Assembly (NCBI GenBank): GCA_945957605.1
Contig: CAMFLR010000020.1
Location: forward strand, 1-64,000
DNA: 64,000 nt
Source: an uncultured Isosphaeraceae bacterium
GTDB lineage: Bacteria; Planctomycetota; Planctomycetia; Isosphaerales; Isosphaeraceae
Direction: 5' to 3'
The notes beneath the pieces were generated by a model. The model searched no databases. It had not been told where the DNA came from and saw nothing but the letters and a program-made list of their open reading frames with translations. Position 1 is the first letter of the stretch. Each line of letters opens with the position of its first letter. The translations under genes and the position numbers were made by a program. Shown in pieces: positions 35,169 through 44,127 of this stretch.

Positions 35169-35576
35169 TCATTTCGCGTGCGCCTGGAGCCACTCGGCTT
35201 CCTGTTCCGGAATCGGCTCGGGTAAGATGGCCCCATGCGCCATCCCCTGGGACGCTGCAACGTCCTGAAGGACGACCAAGATCTGACCCTCCGGAATCCC
35301 GCTGCCTCGAAGGATCGCATCGAAACATTGTTTGACGATGGCCTGCTTCTTCGTGATGTCCCTCCCCGCTCGGATCTGACAAAGCAGGACGATCGGCGAA
35401 GACACCGCACCGCCGACGAATGCATCTCCCTTCGGATAGACGTGGAATAGAACGTGGACGAAGCTTTTCGGGCCGCCCGTGGCTGCCACGTGGATGTCCG
35501 TGATTGTCTCCGCGATGGCCCTTTTCCGGTCTTCGGAGAGAAGGCCTTCCTGAACGGTCAATGTGTAGATCGGCAT
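35169..35576 (-). CDS. Tautomerase_3-type protein
   Basis: 135 residues starting MPIYTLTVQEGLLSEDRKRA. Pro2, which becomes the N-terminal catalytic base after Met removal, is present, followed by the beta-alpha-beta pattern AIAETITDIHVAATGGPKSF then VHVLFHVYPKGDAF, as in Tautomerase_3 relatives of 4-oxalocrotonate tautomerase. Start chosen at 35576 so that Pro follows Met. These enzymes move double bonds in enol or keto acids. The position between ubiD and ubiX suggests that it handles a dienol or keto product of an aromatic acid pathway. Confidence 0.82.
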   Translation of the reverse strand: MPIYTLTVQEGLLSEDRKRAIAETITDIHVAATGGPKSFVHVLFHVYPKGDAFVGGAVSSPIVLLCQIRAGRDITKKQAIVKQCFDAILRGSGIPEGQILVVLQDVAASQGMAHGAILPEPIPEQEAEWLQAHAK

Positions 35577-35658
35577 GATGATCGCTCCTATTCTCACTGG
35601 GAGTAGAGATCTCCCTGGGGCTCGTGTTGAGGCCGCTGATACCGCCGTCGGACCTCGG

Positions 35659-37218
35659 CTATTTCGCCGCGATCACCGGGTCCGAAAAACCGTAAGACTG
35701 CCAGTTGGTGACGATTCGCTCTTGCAAGGCTTTCGGATAAGCCTTCTCGAAGGAGATAACCTCGGGCAGGGGGCTCCCGATGGCCTGCTCGTGCGTGAGG
35801 CAGTTGTAAAGCGCCTGCCCGCCGCGGCCGGTGAGCTTCTCCGACGAATTCAGATAGGCCACCCACTCGCCCACTTTGGTCTGGGAGAACAGCACCTCGC
35901 CCGAACCCGGGTGGCAGCGCGTCGCGAAGGCCCACACGACCTGATCCAGCCTGGTCGGGTCGATGTCGTCGCCCATGACGAGGATCTTCGGGAATTGCCA
36001 GCCGGCGTGGGACTCGAAGATCGTCTTCCCGATGCGGTGCAAGAATTCATCGACTCCCAGGGCGGTGTCGTCGTGCCAACTGGCGGGTACCGTTACTACC
36101 ATCCAGTGCGTGGCCGATTCCAAGGGCTGCCAGCACGCTGTCACCGGTAGTTTTGCATGGCGGCAGGCGTCGAGCGCCTCGCCACAGATTCCCAGGCCCC
36201 AGATCGTGTGGATATCTTCGACGGGCACGCCCGACGCGATCACCGGGAGAATCGCCCGGTCGCGATAGGTGATCGCCGTGACGTTATACACCGGCCAGGG
36301 CTTGGGCTCCGGTCCGTAGAGGTAGCCGCCGTACTCGCCGAACGGTCCCTCCATGGCGAGCTCATGATCGGAAATATAGCCCTCGATGACGATTTCGGAG
36401 GAGGCTGGGACTTCCAGGTCCACCGTCTCGCATTTGACGAGTTCCACCGGTCGTCCCGTCAACTGGCTGACATAGTCTTGCTCGTTGATATAAGCCGCCA
36501 TCGGGGCTCCGCCGGCGATCATCGCCGCCGGGGGAACGCCGAGAGCCAGCGCCCAGGGCGTTGGTTTACCCTGCTGCTTCCACATGCCGTGGATCATCCC
36601 AATGTGTTGTTCTGGGATCACCAGGCCAGTGAGACGGCTCTTGTCCAGGATCATCGATCGGTTAATCGACCAGTTGGTCCACTTGCCGTCCGGCGAGCGG
36701 ACGATGTTGATGCCCGCGGTCTGGATATAGCGGCCGCCGTCGCCATCGTGGATGAAAGGGACCGGCAAGCGAGTCAGATCAATGTCGCTGCCGAGCCGGA
36801 TGTGTTCCTTGCAAGGGGCTTCGTGCTTCTCGACGACGCGCGGTGGATGAGATGGGCGCGCCTTCGCGGCCAGATAGGCCTCGACCAGTTGCACCCCATT
36901 CGAATGCGGATCCATACCCATCATCAGTGCGAGACGTGCCATATAGAGACCGGGTTGCCTGCTGGTGGCGGCTGGGGCGCCCATGGCTCGCAACCCCGGC
37001 TCCGCGTCCTTCACGTTGTTGAAGAGGGGGGCCGGGAGTTTGTTCTGAGTGGTCCGCATGATCACGGCACCCATCTCCAGGTTCCAGTCGACCTCGCGGT
37101 CGATTTCCTGCACCTCCCCAATTGCTCTCAACGCATCCACGTATTCGCGGAAGCTGCCGAAGTGCCGCCCCTGAGCGCGAACATCGCTTGATTGAAGATT
37201 ACCTTTGAACACAGACAT
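35659..37218 (-). CDS. ubiD: UbiD-family decarboxylase, prFMN-dependent
   Basis: 519 residues from the ATG at 37218 (GGAG 9 nt upstream), giving MSVFKGNLQSSDVRAQGRHF. Conserved regions are complete: VPFIHDGDGGRYIQTAGINI, WSINRSMILDKSRLTGLVIP, IEGYISDHELAMEGPFGEYG with the E-x4-E region of the active site, and VTVPASWHDDTALGVDEFL. UbiD enzymes decarboxylate or carboxylate aromatic or unsaturated acids with prenylated FMN, supplied here by the ubiX gene downstream. Overall architecture is closest to hydroxybenzoate/vanillate-type decarboxylases, but I would not name the substrate. The frame continues open upstream without good starts. Confidence 0.9.
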   Translation of the reverse strand: MSVFKGNLQSSDVRAQGRHFGSFREYVDALRAIGEVQEIDREVDWNLEMGAVIMRTTQNKLPAPLFNNVKDAEPGLRAMGAPAATSRQPGLYMARLALMMGMDPHSNGVQLVEAYLAAKARPSHPPRVVEKHEAPCKEHIRLGSDIDLTRLPVPFIHDGDGGRYIQTAGINIVRSPDGKWTNWSINRSMILDKSRLTGLVIPEQHIGMIHGMWKQQGKPTPWALALGVPPAAMIAGGAPMAAYINEQDYVSQLTGRPVELVKCETVDLEVPASSEIVIEGYISDHELAMEGPFGEYGGYLYGPEPKPWPVYNVTAITYRDRAILPVIASGVPVEDIHTIWGLGICGEALDACRHAKLPVTACWQPLESATHWMVVTVPASWHDDTALGVDEFLHRIGKTIFESHAGWQFPKILVMGDDIDPTRLDQVVWAFATRCHPGSGEVLFSQTKVGEWVAYLNSSEKLTGRGGQALYNCLTHEQAIGSPLPEVISFEKAYPKALQERIVTNWQSYGFSDPVIAAK

Positions 37219-37494
37219 ATCGATGGCTCCTGCAGGGTGAACTCGACTCCAGCGCAAGTCCCGGCTCGCGTCAGTCGTCCTGCTGTCGTTGCGCGTCTCC
37301 GCGGCCGTCCGATCACTTCCGCGGTCGGCCGTTCGGTGTTCGCCGGGCGAACTGTGTCGGTTTGACTCAGCCACCGTAGCTAAGCGTGATGGTCGGACAG
37401 GGCTCGGATCTTCGCGGGATCAGGCACCATAGGCGCGGCGAGGCGCACCGCCCTGCGGGCGCGAGGCGGCGTCACGAAGGTGATCCTCACTCGA

Positions 37495-40413
37495 TCATCG
37501 GCCCTGCGTTTCGGCCGTTTTGGCCTTCGCGCCCTTGCCTAATCCCATGAGTTCCTCGGCCTCTCGCCGAAGGGCGTGGTAGATCCAGGCATCGCGGTCA
37601 TCGACGCCCGGATCGTTCCAGTGAGAGCCCTTGATGGCGGATGCGAGCGTCTTACTAGCTTCCTCACGTCGTCCCAGACGATGCAGGGCCATCGCCTCAA
37701 CTAGTTGCGGGCCCGGCTTTAGCACGCCGGAGGCGTCGCCGCGCATGATCGTGAGAGCGGCGTCGAGTCGATCCATGCGGTACTCGGCCAGCCCCTTGGC
37801 GAACATGAAGTACCCGTAGTACCCTTCTTTGGGCTTCGACCTCGGATCGGCGAGTGCGCGATCGACCAGGGCCGCCGCCTGTTTCGTCTCCTCGGGCGTC
37901 CCGGGCCGAAGCAGGCAGGCACGGCCGACCATCTCTGCATCGCGGAATATGACGGATTTACCGAATCGAGAGTAAAGAGTGCGACAAGCGCGGTGGTAAT
38001 CCGCCTCGTGACCGATGAACAGGCAGTACTCGGGGAAGCCATCCCACACGCTCAAATCGTTGGGACAGGCCGCAATGTGATCAGCCCATGCAGCCGCAGC
38101 TTCCTCTCGCCGTCCCATTCGATCGAGCACCTGTCGTATTGCCCTTCGAGGCTCTGCTCTTTGGGGCTCAAGGGCGAGGGATTGCCGATATTCCGCGAGA
38201 GCTTCATCATTCCTGCCGACGGCGGCCAGGCCCTGACCGAGCCCGAGATGGAGCAGGGCGGATCCGGGCGTGAGACGTAGCAACTCCTCGAACGCCGCGA
38301 TTCCCTCATGAGGCCGGCCATAATGCACGAGGGCCGATGCCGAGTTGAACCTGGCGGCCAGCGACGTAGGATCGGTGAGCGCCGCCATCCGGAATGCTTC
38401 GAGGGCCTCGGGCCACTTAAGTGTGCGGTTCAGGGCATTCCCGAGACTGGTATAGCCGGCAACGGTCGGCCGAATGGCGACCGCGGCCTGGGCGTATCGG
38501 ACCGCTTCTTCATTGAGCGATACTTTGAGCAGTGCGTTCGCCAGGAAGACATTGGCCCAGAGATCGCCCGGGTGAGCTCGCTGGGCAGGTCTCAGAAGAG
38601 AGAGGGGATCGCCACCCTGACGCTCCAGGTCCATGGCGAGAGATATGAACAGCGGGACGATCTCGGCGTCGACCGGTGCGGTTCTGCAGAGTCGATCCAG
38701 GGTTTCACGATGCTGGCGAGCCCTGGGATCTCTGGCGAGGACGACCCAATCCGACTGATTCAGATCGGATCGGCGGGCGACCTCGAGAAGCCAGGCCTTC
38801 CGCTCGGTTTTTTTCGCCAAGGGGACTGACCATCCATCAAGGGCGTCCACCAACGCGCCTCGGATGTTGGACGTCCGGATCCGCGAGGCGACGACTTCGG
38901 CGGCCTCGTCCGTACGCCCCATTCCGTGCGAGCGGAACGCTTCGGCGTACGCCGCGTCCGAGGTCTCCTGGTAGTCGCTCCTTTCAATCATGGTGATTCC
39001 GGCAAGGATTGTGTCAAGTCGCGCCACCATCTCCAGGTCGCGACGCCCTTGCTCGAGAGCCTGACGGTGCGCGGGGGCGTCGGCTCCGCCGAGGCGACCC
39101 TTCGCCCGTTCCAGCGCCACACTCGCCGCGGTCCAGGACTTTTTCCCCATCCAGTCGACCATCTCCTGAAGGTCGTCGGCCGCCGCCCGCTCGGTCGCGG
39201 ACTGATCGGCCTCTCGGCGTCGATCCGCCCGCATCCGCTCGTTGGCCAGCCACAGCGAGACGAGAACGAGAGCCGTCGCGATCGCAACGCTCGCCGACAA
39301 TCCGGGCCTGCGGCGGACCCGTCTCGCCAGCCACTGTAGCCGTCCTTCCGGCCGCGCTGCTATCGCCTCGCCGTCGAGGAAGCGGCGCAGGTCCGCCCCC
39401 AACTCCGCAGCCGAGGAATACCTTCGCATCGGTTCCTTCTGCAGGCATTTCAGGCAGATGGTCTGCAGGTCGCGGTGCAATCTCGCATTCAGCATCGACG
39501 GCGGGACCGGCTCGCGGTCGATCACCTGTAGTACGGTCTCTGCCGTTGTCTCAGCGCGGAACGGCGGCCGCCCCGTCAGCAGTTCGTAGAGAATCGCCCC
39601 CAACGCGTAGACATCCACGGCCGGCCCGATTGCCTTCGACTCGCCGAGTGCTTGCTCGGGGGCCATGTAGCTCGGCGTTCCTAGCGGAACGCCGCTATGA
39701 GTTAGCCCAGCGTCGCCTTCGATGCGGCGGGCGAGCCCGAAATCGGCGACCTTGGGCGTGCCATCGGGCGTGAAGAGGATGTTGGCCGGTTTGAGATCGC
39801 GGTGGACGATTCCCCCCTTATGTGCCGCGTGTACGGCCTCGGCCAAGGTCATCAGCAGGGTGGCGGCATGCCGGGCTGGCTGAGGCGTTCCCATCAGCCT
39901 CTCGGCCAGGCTGCCCCCATCAATCAACTCCATGGTGAAATAGGGTCGCCCGGCCCAGTCACCGACGTCGAAGATCTGCATGATGTTGGCGTGCCGTAGT
40001 GCCGCGACCGCCTCGGCCTCGCGTCGGAACCGCTCGCGCTCGTGCGACCCAGCGTAGGAACCTGCCCGCGTCATTTTGAGTGCGACCAGGCGTCCCAGGC
40101 GAAGGTGGCGGGCCCGGAAGACGACGCCCATGCCGCCGTGACCGAGCACGGCCTCGACTTCGTAGCCCGGGACCTGCGGCAATGGCAGTTCCTCAGTCGT
40201 CGGCGTCGTGGGAATTCCCTCCAGCCAGACCGGGAAAAGCTCGTCGAGCTTGGCCCGTACCCGGCAGATCTCGCCCCACCTCTCGCGAACGACGGTCAGC
40301 AGTTCGGGATACGTGCGACAGACTTCCTCCGGAGTAGCATCCCGGTCGGCCAGCTCGTCGAGCAGTTCCTGCACACGGGGGTCGTCGGGCATGGCTCCCT
40401 CATTCGCGGACAT
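37495..40413 (-). CDS. Ser/Thr protein kinase with TPR output domain
   Basis: 972 residues. Residues 1-80 are a planctomycete prefix (RVQELLDELADRDATPEEVC). The kinase spans about 84-350: GHGGMGVVFRA, Lys113 in VALK, HRDLKPANI, VADFGLARR and APEQALG. After LARRVRRRPG a membrane helix (GLSASVAIATALVLVSLWLA, about 375-395) leads to roughly 570 residues dominated by TPR units such as GRNDEALAEYRQSLALEPQR, so the kinase is cytoplasmic and the TPRs lie outside. A second ATG 21 nt in has a better GAGG spacing. It lies 41 bp after the ECF sigma gene, a link seen repeatedly in planctomycetes, so it may control that sigma factor. Confidence 0.92.
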   Translation of the reverse strand: MSANEGAMPDDPRVQELLDELADRDATPEEVCRTYPELLTVVRERWGEICRVRAKLDELFPVWLEGIPTTPTTEELPLPQVPGYEVEAVLGHGGMGVVFRARHLRLGRLVALKMTRAGSYAGSHERERFRREAEAVAALRHANIMQIFDVGDWAGRPYFTMELIDGGSLAERLMGTPQPARHAATLLMTLAEAVHAAHKGGIVHRDLKPANILFTPDGTPKVADFGLARRIEGDAGLTHSGVPLGTPSYMAPEQALGESKAIGPAVDVYALGAILYELLTGRPPFRAETTAETVLQVIDREPVPPSMLNARLHRDLQTICLKCLQKEPMRRYSSAAELGADLRRFLDGEAIAARPEGRLQWLARRVRRRPGLSASVAIATALVLVSLWLANERMRADRRREADQSATERAAADDLQEMVDWMGKKSWTAASVALERAKGRLGGADAPAHRQALEQGRRDLEMVARLDTILAGITMIERSDYQETSDAAYAEAFRSHGMGRTDEAAEVVASRIRTSNIRGALVDALDGWSVPLAKKTERKAWLLEVARRSDLNQSDWVVLARDPRARQHRETLDRLCRTAPVDAEIVPLFISLAMDLERQGGDPLSLLRPAQRAHPGDLWANVFLANALLKVSLNEEAVRYAQAAVAIRPTVAGYTSLGNALNRTLKWPEALEAFRMAALTDPTSLAARFNSASALVHYGRPHEGIAAFEELLRLTPGSALLHLGLGQGLAAVGRNDEALAEYRQSLALEPQRAEPRRAIRQVLDRMGRREEAAAAWADHIAACPNDLSVWDGFPEYCLFIGHEADYHRACRTLYSRFGKSVIFRDAEMVGRACLLRPGTPEETKQAAALVDRALADPRSKPKEGYYGYFMFAKGLAEYRMDRLDAALTIMRGDASGVLKPGPQLVEAMALHRLGRREEASKTLASAIKGSHWNDPGVDDRDAWIYHALRREAEELMGLGKGAKAKTAETQGR

Positions 40414-40454
40414 GACCGAATTAAGGTACCTGCGGCGGGAACGGCTCAGGACGG

Positions 40455-41063
40455 TCAGGTCGACGTGGACGACGGGCCGAGGTCACCCAACTGCTCGGTC
40501 AGGAGCCGAAGTCCCCGGTCCAGGCGACGTTGCACGGTCCGGGGCGCGACACCCAGCAGCTCCGCGGCCTCGCCGTGAGTGAGCCCCTGGATGCGCACCA
40601 GGTCGAATGCCTCACGCTCATCGTCCGGCAGTCCGTCAATCGCCTCCAGCATGCGGCGGCCGGCCGGTGACAGACCGGCATCGCTACTGTATGGCGCGGG
40701 AAACGCTCCCTCGTGCAGCTCGGAGGCCGCCGGATGATTATCCAAGCGTCGGGCTACGTCATTGAGTTCCCAACGCATGTGCTGGCCGGCCAGAGCGAAG
40801 AACTCCCGAACGGTCCGAGGACGGGCCTGACGCAGGGCCTTGAGCAACCGCTCCACCACGGCGCCGAGCAGTTCGTCCGTCTGCAAGTTGAGCGGAGGGC
40901 GCGTCAACCGCGGGTAATCGTGTTGCAGCAAGGTCGCGCAGAGTCGCTGCAACCGTACGACCGCGCGATCCAGAAGGCCCCGGATCACCGGATCCGACGG
41001 AGATTCGCCGGCCAGCTCGACCAGGTATTGCTGCACGATCGCGGTCGTATTCGCTTCGGGCAC
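40455..41063 (-). CDS. ECF-type RNA polymerase sigma factor
   Basis: 202 residues. Region 2 lies at about 50-115 (LLQHDYPRLTRPPLNLQTDE, then RTVREFFALAGQHMRWELND for the -10 helix) and region 4 at about 135-195 with IDGLPDDEREAFDLVRIQGL and THGEAAELLGVAPRTVQRRL as the -35 helix-turn-helix. This is the planctomycete-enriched ECF type. No anti-sigma gene is adjacent; the kinase-TPR gene follows in the same operon, consistent with control by phosphorylation as described for kinase-linked ECF groups. Target promoters cannot be told from this window. Confidence 0.88.
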   Translation of the reverse strand: MPEANTTAIVQQYLVELAGESPSDPVIRGLLDRAVVRLQRLCATLLQHDYPRLTRPPLNLQTDELLGAVVERLLKALRQARPRTVREFFALAGQHMRWELNDVARRLDNHPAASELHEGAFPAPYSSDAGLSPAGRRMLEAIDGLPDDEREAFDLVRIQGLTHGEAAELLGVAPRTVQRRLDRGLRLLTEQLGDLGPSSTST

Positions 41064-42220
41064 GGTCGCGCTCCGTCGGGATCGGTCGAATCCGCATCAA
41101 CAGACATTCATCGGCCCCGCTCGAGGATACGGGATACCCTTAGACTTCACGATTGTACGTTTCGCGCCGTCGGCGGACCATGCCCGACGACTTCGGTATG
41201 TCGGCAACTTGCGGTGGAAGGCGGTGTCGATTGTTTCCGATGCTACCTCGACGCGGCATGCTGCAATACCCACTCCGCTCCCGCTGGCCCCGGTACATGC
41301 TCTCCGATTGTCTATCCGCCTGCTCCCGCGCCGGTTGAGATGCGGCCGCTATTTTCTGGAGATGCGCAAGATACAAGAGTCCGGAAACTCGCGTGTTAGT
41401 CCGAACATATCTCCAAAGTGCTTCGGTTTGGCCGACCGAGGTCGCCAAGCTCCGCGTACATTGCTATGCAGAAATCAGAGCGGGTAATGAGTTGCAGACC
41501 CGCCAACCTTAACCCGATCGAATGAGAGTGGTTGCCGTGTAGACTGCGTGATTATCAAGTTTCGTAGAGAAGAAAAAGTGTGTGGCGCGGGTTTGCTTGA
41601 CGCCGTCAAAGAAGACAGCGCCGGCAATGACCTCTGGATTCTCGGAGCCGCAGATCGACGCGTGGTTCGCGGATCTGACAGAGCCGGACGGCAGGTTCGA
41701 CGAACAAGATCATTCTGAATCGTTGCAGACGACAACTCTGTCTTCATGGCTAAAACTCCCTGCAGCCGGCGGGCTGGCGGCATTCTTGACCAACGAATTC
41801 GCGAGCGCCAACCAATTGTTCTTTGGCATCGAGGCATGCGTAATTATTTTGCTATTGATTGTGCTTTCTTCTCGACTTGGAATTTTGCCACGGTTCGTTG
41901 CACAATTGGACGAGAATAGCCTCGGGGCTGGCTACCTCGATCTCCGTGCACCGACGTAGAGTGCGGTAAGGTTGCCTGAGTGCAAATCAGCGGTCCACTA
42001 ATGCAAATTGGACGACTCGAATCGCGCGACCATTATCAAGTCGTACGACTTGGAGCTATAGACCTGATTGCGTCCGCTATGCAGCCTGACAGTTGTGAAG
42101 GACAACGCGGTCACCGGTATCGGCGCTCTGATCTCAGAACTCGACTTCAGCAAGCTCTATCGAAACCTTGACAACCCCTAAACAGGCCACCTTACATAAT
42201 TCTGAATTCATCACTGTGCA
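41064..42220. other. Gene-poor stretch before the biosynthetic cluster
   Basis: About 1.15 kb. One doubtful plus-strand frame (41627-41959) is listed separately. The remainder shows no RNA gene, repeat or mobile element by eye. It separates the high-GC kinase/sigma operon from the lower-GC biosynthetic block. Confidence 0.4.
41627..41959 (+). CDS. Doubtful small membrane protein
   Basis: 110 residues from the ATG giving MTSGFSEPQIDAWFADLTEP. A good hydrophobic helix, LFFGIEACVIILLLIVLSSR, lies near the C-terminal end, followed by a short acidic tail. A minus frame overlaps much of it. There is no ribosome site, so it may be chance. No family is recognised. Confidence 0.3.
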   Translation: MTSGFSEPQIDAWFADLTEPDGRFDEQDHSESLQTTTLSSWLKLPAAGGLAAFLTNEFASANQLFFGIEACVIILLLIVLSSRLGILPRFVAQLDENSLGAGYLDLRAPT

Positions 42221-44125
42221 TCAGAGGCGAAAAGCGTCTTGCATCATGGCGACAGTGAGCGCGAGCATTAAGACGGGCTCGCAAGCGCAAATCTCTGGGA
42301 GCGATTGGCCGGTCGCTACCAGGCTTTTTGTCAGCAAGAGAGGATCAAAAACCGGCTGCGCTTGCATGGCGGATGAAGCGAGCCAGTCGTGAAGAAATTC
42401 CGTCGTGGCTCCAGAATGACCGAGGTGAACCGGAGGTGCGGTGAACGGCATCTTTTCGCGGAGGCGGATCGAATCGGGGAGGTGATTTCGCATGGAATCG
42501 CGGAGAATCATCTTGCCGGTGACACCGTCGGTGAGTTGGTCAACCCGCAGCATTTTCGCGTAATCAAAGAGATGGTGGTCGAGAAACGGTACGCGTCCTT
42601 CAACAGCGTGCGCCATTTCGGTTCCATCGCCAAGCGTATGCAAAATGTAAGTTCCCAGCGCCGAGCGCATCCAAAGCTGCGCAGCCTGGTGTACGGGATG
42701 TCGGCCTTCCCACTCCTGATCATCTACGCACTCGTCCAGGAAGCGCGTGAACGGATCGATATCACGAAACGATTCGCGAAATTCCGGTCTAAGCACGTTG
42801 TGGATGCGGAAACCTAGGCTCGCCTTGGCACGAAGAAACGTAGGGACGAATCCGACCCGATCTTGAACTCGCGAAAGGCTGAGCGTTTCCCCGCGAGGGA
42901 GATGCACCCCGGACGTGACCTCATTACGCGCGAGCAGCGCGGCTTGAGCGGCAGCGGACGCATTTGTGAATTCGAGATAGTCTTGTCGGAGGTGCTCGTA
43001 TCCCGCGAATAACTCGTCAGAACCTTCACCTGAAAGCACGACCGAGAATCCCGCTCGTTTCATTTCACGCGCGAGCAAATACTTCGCGGGCAGGTGCAAA
43101 TTGATCGCCAACCCTTCGCTGAAATACACCGCATCACGTAGGTGATCGAGCAAAGTCCCCTGGCTGAGATCGACGAGATGAAATCGTGCCCCAAGCACGT
43201 TCGCTGTCTCTTGGGCGAGCGTGCGCTCGTCGAACGGCGCAACGTCGAATCCGACTGAAAAGCAGTCGACAGGACGTCCCAACTCGGCTTGCGCAAGTGC
43301 GACCACGCTACTGGAATCGAGTCCGCCCGAGAGATGAAAACAAACGGGCACATCGGCAACCAGACGCTCGCGCACGCTGTCGCGCAAGAGTTCTTCGCAA
43401 GTGTCGTTCGGCGTAGAACCGAATTCGCGAGGATGATCGCCCAGGCGCGGATAGTTCATCCGCCAATAAACATTGCGGCGAGGTTTCGTGTCATCCGACC
43501 GCGCGATGATGAAGCCTCCCGGCGCCACTTGATGCACGCCACGAAACAACGTCGCTTCGGGCAGCGTGTATTGCATGCCCGCGACCTGCCAAAGGCTTGC
43601 CTCATCCCAAGCAGGAACTACGCCGAGCCTGAACAGCGCCTTCGCCTCGGACGCGATGCGCAGTGCTTGGCCGTCGTGGTGATAGCACAACGGCTTGACC
43701 CCAAAGCGGTCACGCGCAGCAAGCAACGTACGCGAGACTTGATCCCATAGCACGAGCGCGAACTCGCCGCGAAGATGCTCGAAGCACTTCACACCATGCT
43801 CTTCGTACAGGTGCACAATGATTTCGTTGTCGCCGTCGGTTTTGAAAACATGTCCCCGACGCTTCAGCGAATCGCGAATTGCGCGATATCCGTAAAACTC
43901 GCCGTTGACGACCGCGACCACCGATCCGTTTTCATTCGTGATGGGTTGCGGGCTACCGGCAGGGTCGACAACCGCCAGACGAACATGGCCAAGAGCTATC
44001 TGTTGATCGGGCGAAAACCATTCCCCAGCGCCGTCGGGACCACGATGACGAATCACATCGAGCGCGCGAGTGAACCTCTTGCGGTCGATTGGCATGGACG
44101 CAATCTCGGCAACGATTCCACACAT
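42221..44125 (-). CDS. Asparagine synthetase-like amidotransferase (glutamine-hydrolysing)
   Basis: 634 residues. The class II glutaminase domain (1-210) begins MCGIVAEI with catalytic Cys2 and has RHRGPDG, LGHVRLAVVD and NGEFYG. The synthetase domain (about 235-580) has the ATP PP-loop SGGLDSS (266-272) and LSGEGSDELFAGY. This is the AsnB build used both in asparagine synthesis and in amide-forming steps of natural product pathways. It follows the dehydrogenase by 2 bp in the left-reading cluster operon, which argues for a pathway role rather than general asparagine supply. Both active sites are intact, so it could amidate a carboxylate or transfer nitrogen to the cluster product. Confidence 0.88.
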   Translation of the reverse strand: MCGIVAEIASMPIDRKRFTRALDVIRHRGPDGAGEWFSPDQQIALGHVRLAVVDPAGSPQPITNENGSVVAVVNGEFYGYRAIRDSLKRRGHVFKTDGDNEIIVHLYEEHGVKCFEHLRGEFALVLWDQVSRTLLAARDRFGVKPLCYHHDGQALRIASEAKALFRLGVVPAWDEASLWQVAGMQYTLPEATLFRGVHQVAPGGFIIARSDDTKPRRNVYWRMNYPRLGDHPREFGSTPNDTCEELLRDSVRERLVADVPVCFHLSGGLDSSSVVALAQAELGRPVDCFSVGFDVAPFDERTLAQETANVLGARFHLVDLSQGTLLDHLRDAVYFSEGLAINLHLPAKYLLAREMKRAGFSVVLSGEGSDELFAGYEHLRQDYLEFTNASAAAQAALLARNEVTSGVHLPRGETLSLSRVQDRVGFVPTFLRAKASLGFRIHNVLRPEFRESFRDIDPFTRFLDECVDDQEWEGRHPVHQAAQLWMRSALGTYILHTLGDGTEMAHAVEGRVPFLDHHLFDYAKMLRVDQLTDGVTGKMILRDSMRNHLPDSIRLREKMPFTAPPVHLGHSGATTEFLHDWLASSAMQAQPVFDPLLLTKSLVATGQSLPEICACEPVLMLALTVAMMQDAFRL

Positions 44126-44127
44126 GA

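Noticed and set aside
36157..37191. 344-codon plus-strand frame
   Set aside because: Antisense to ubiD, Arg/His-rich, no family features; ubiD on the minus strand is complete and conserved.
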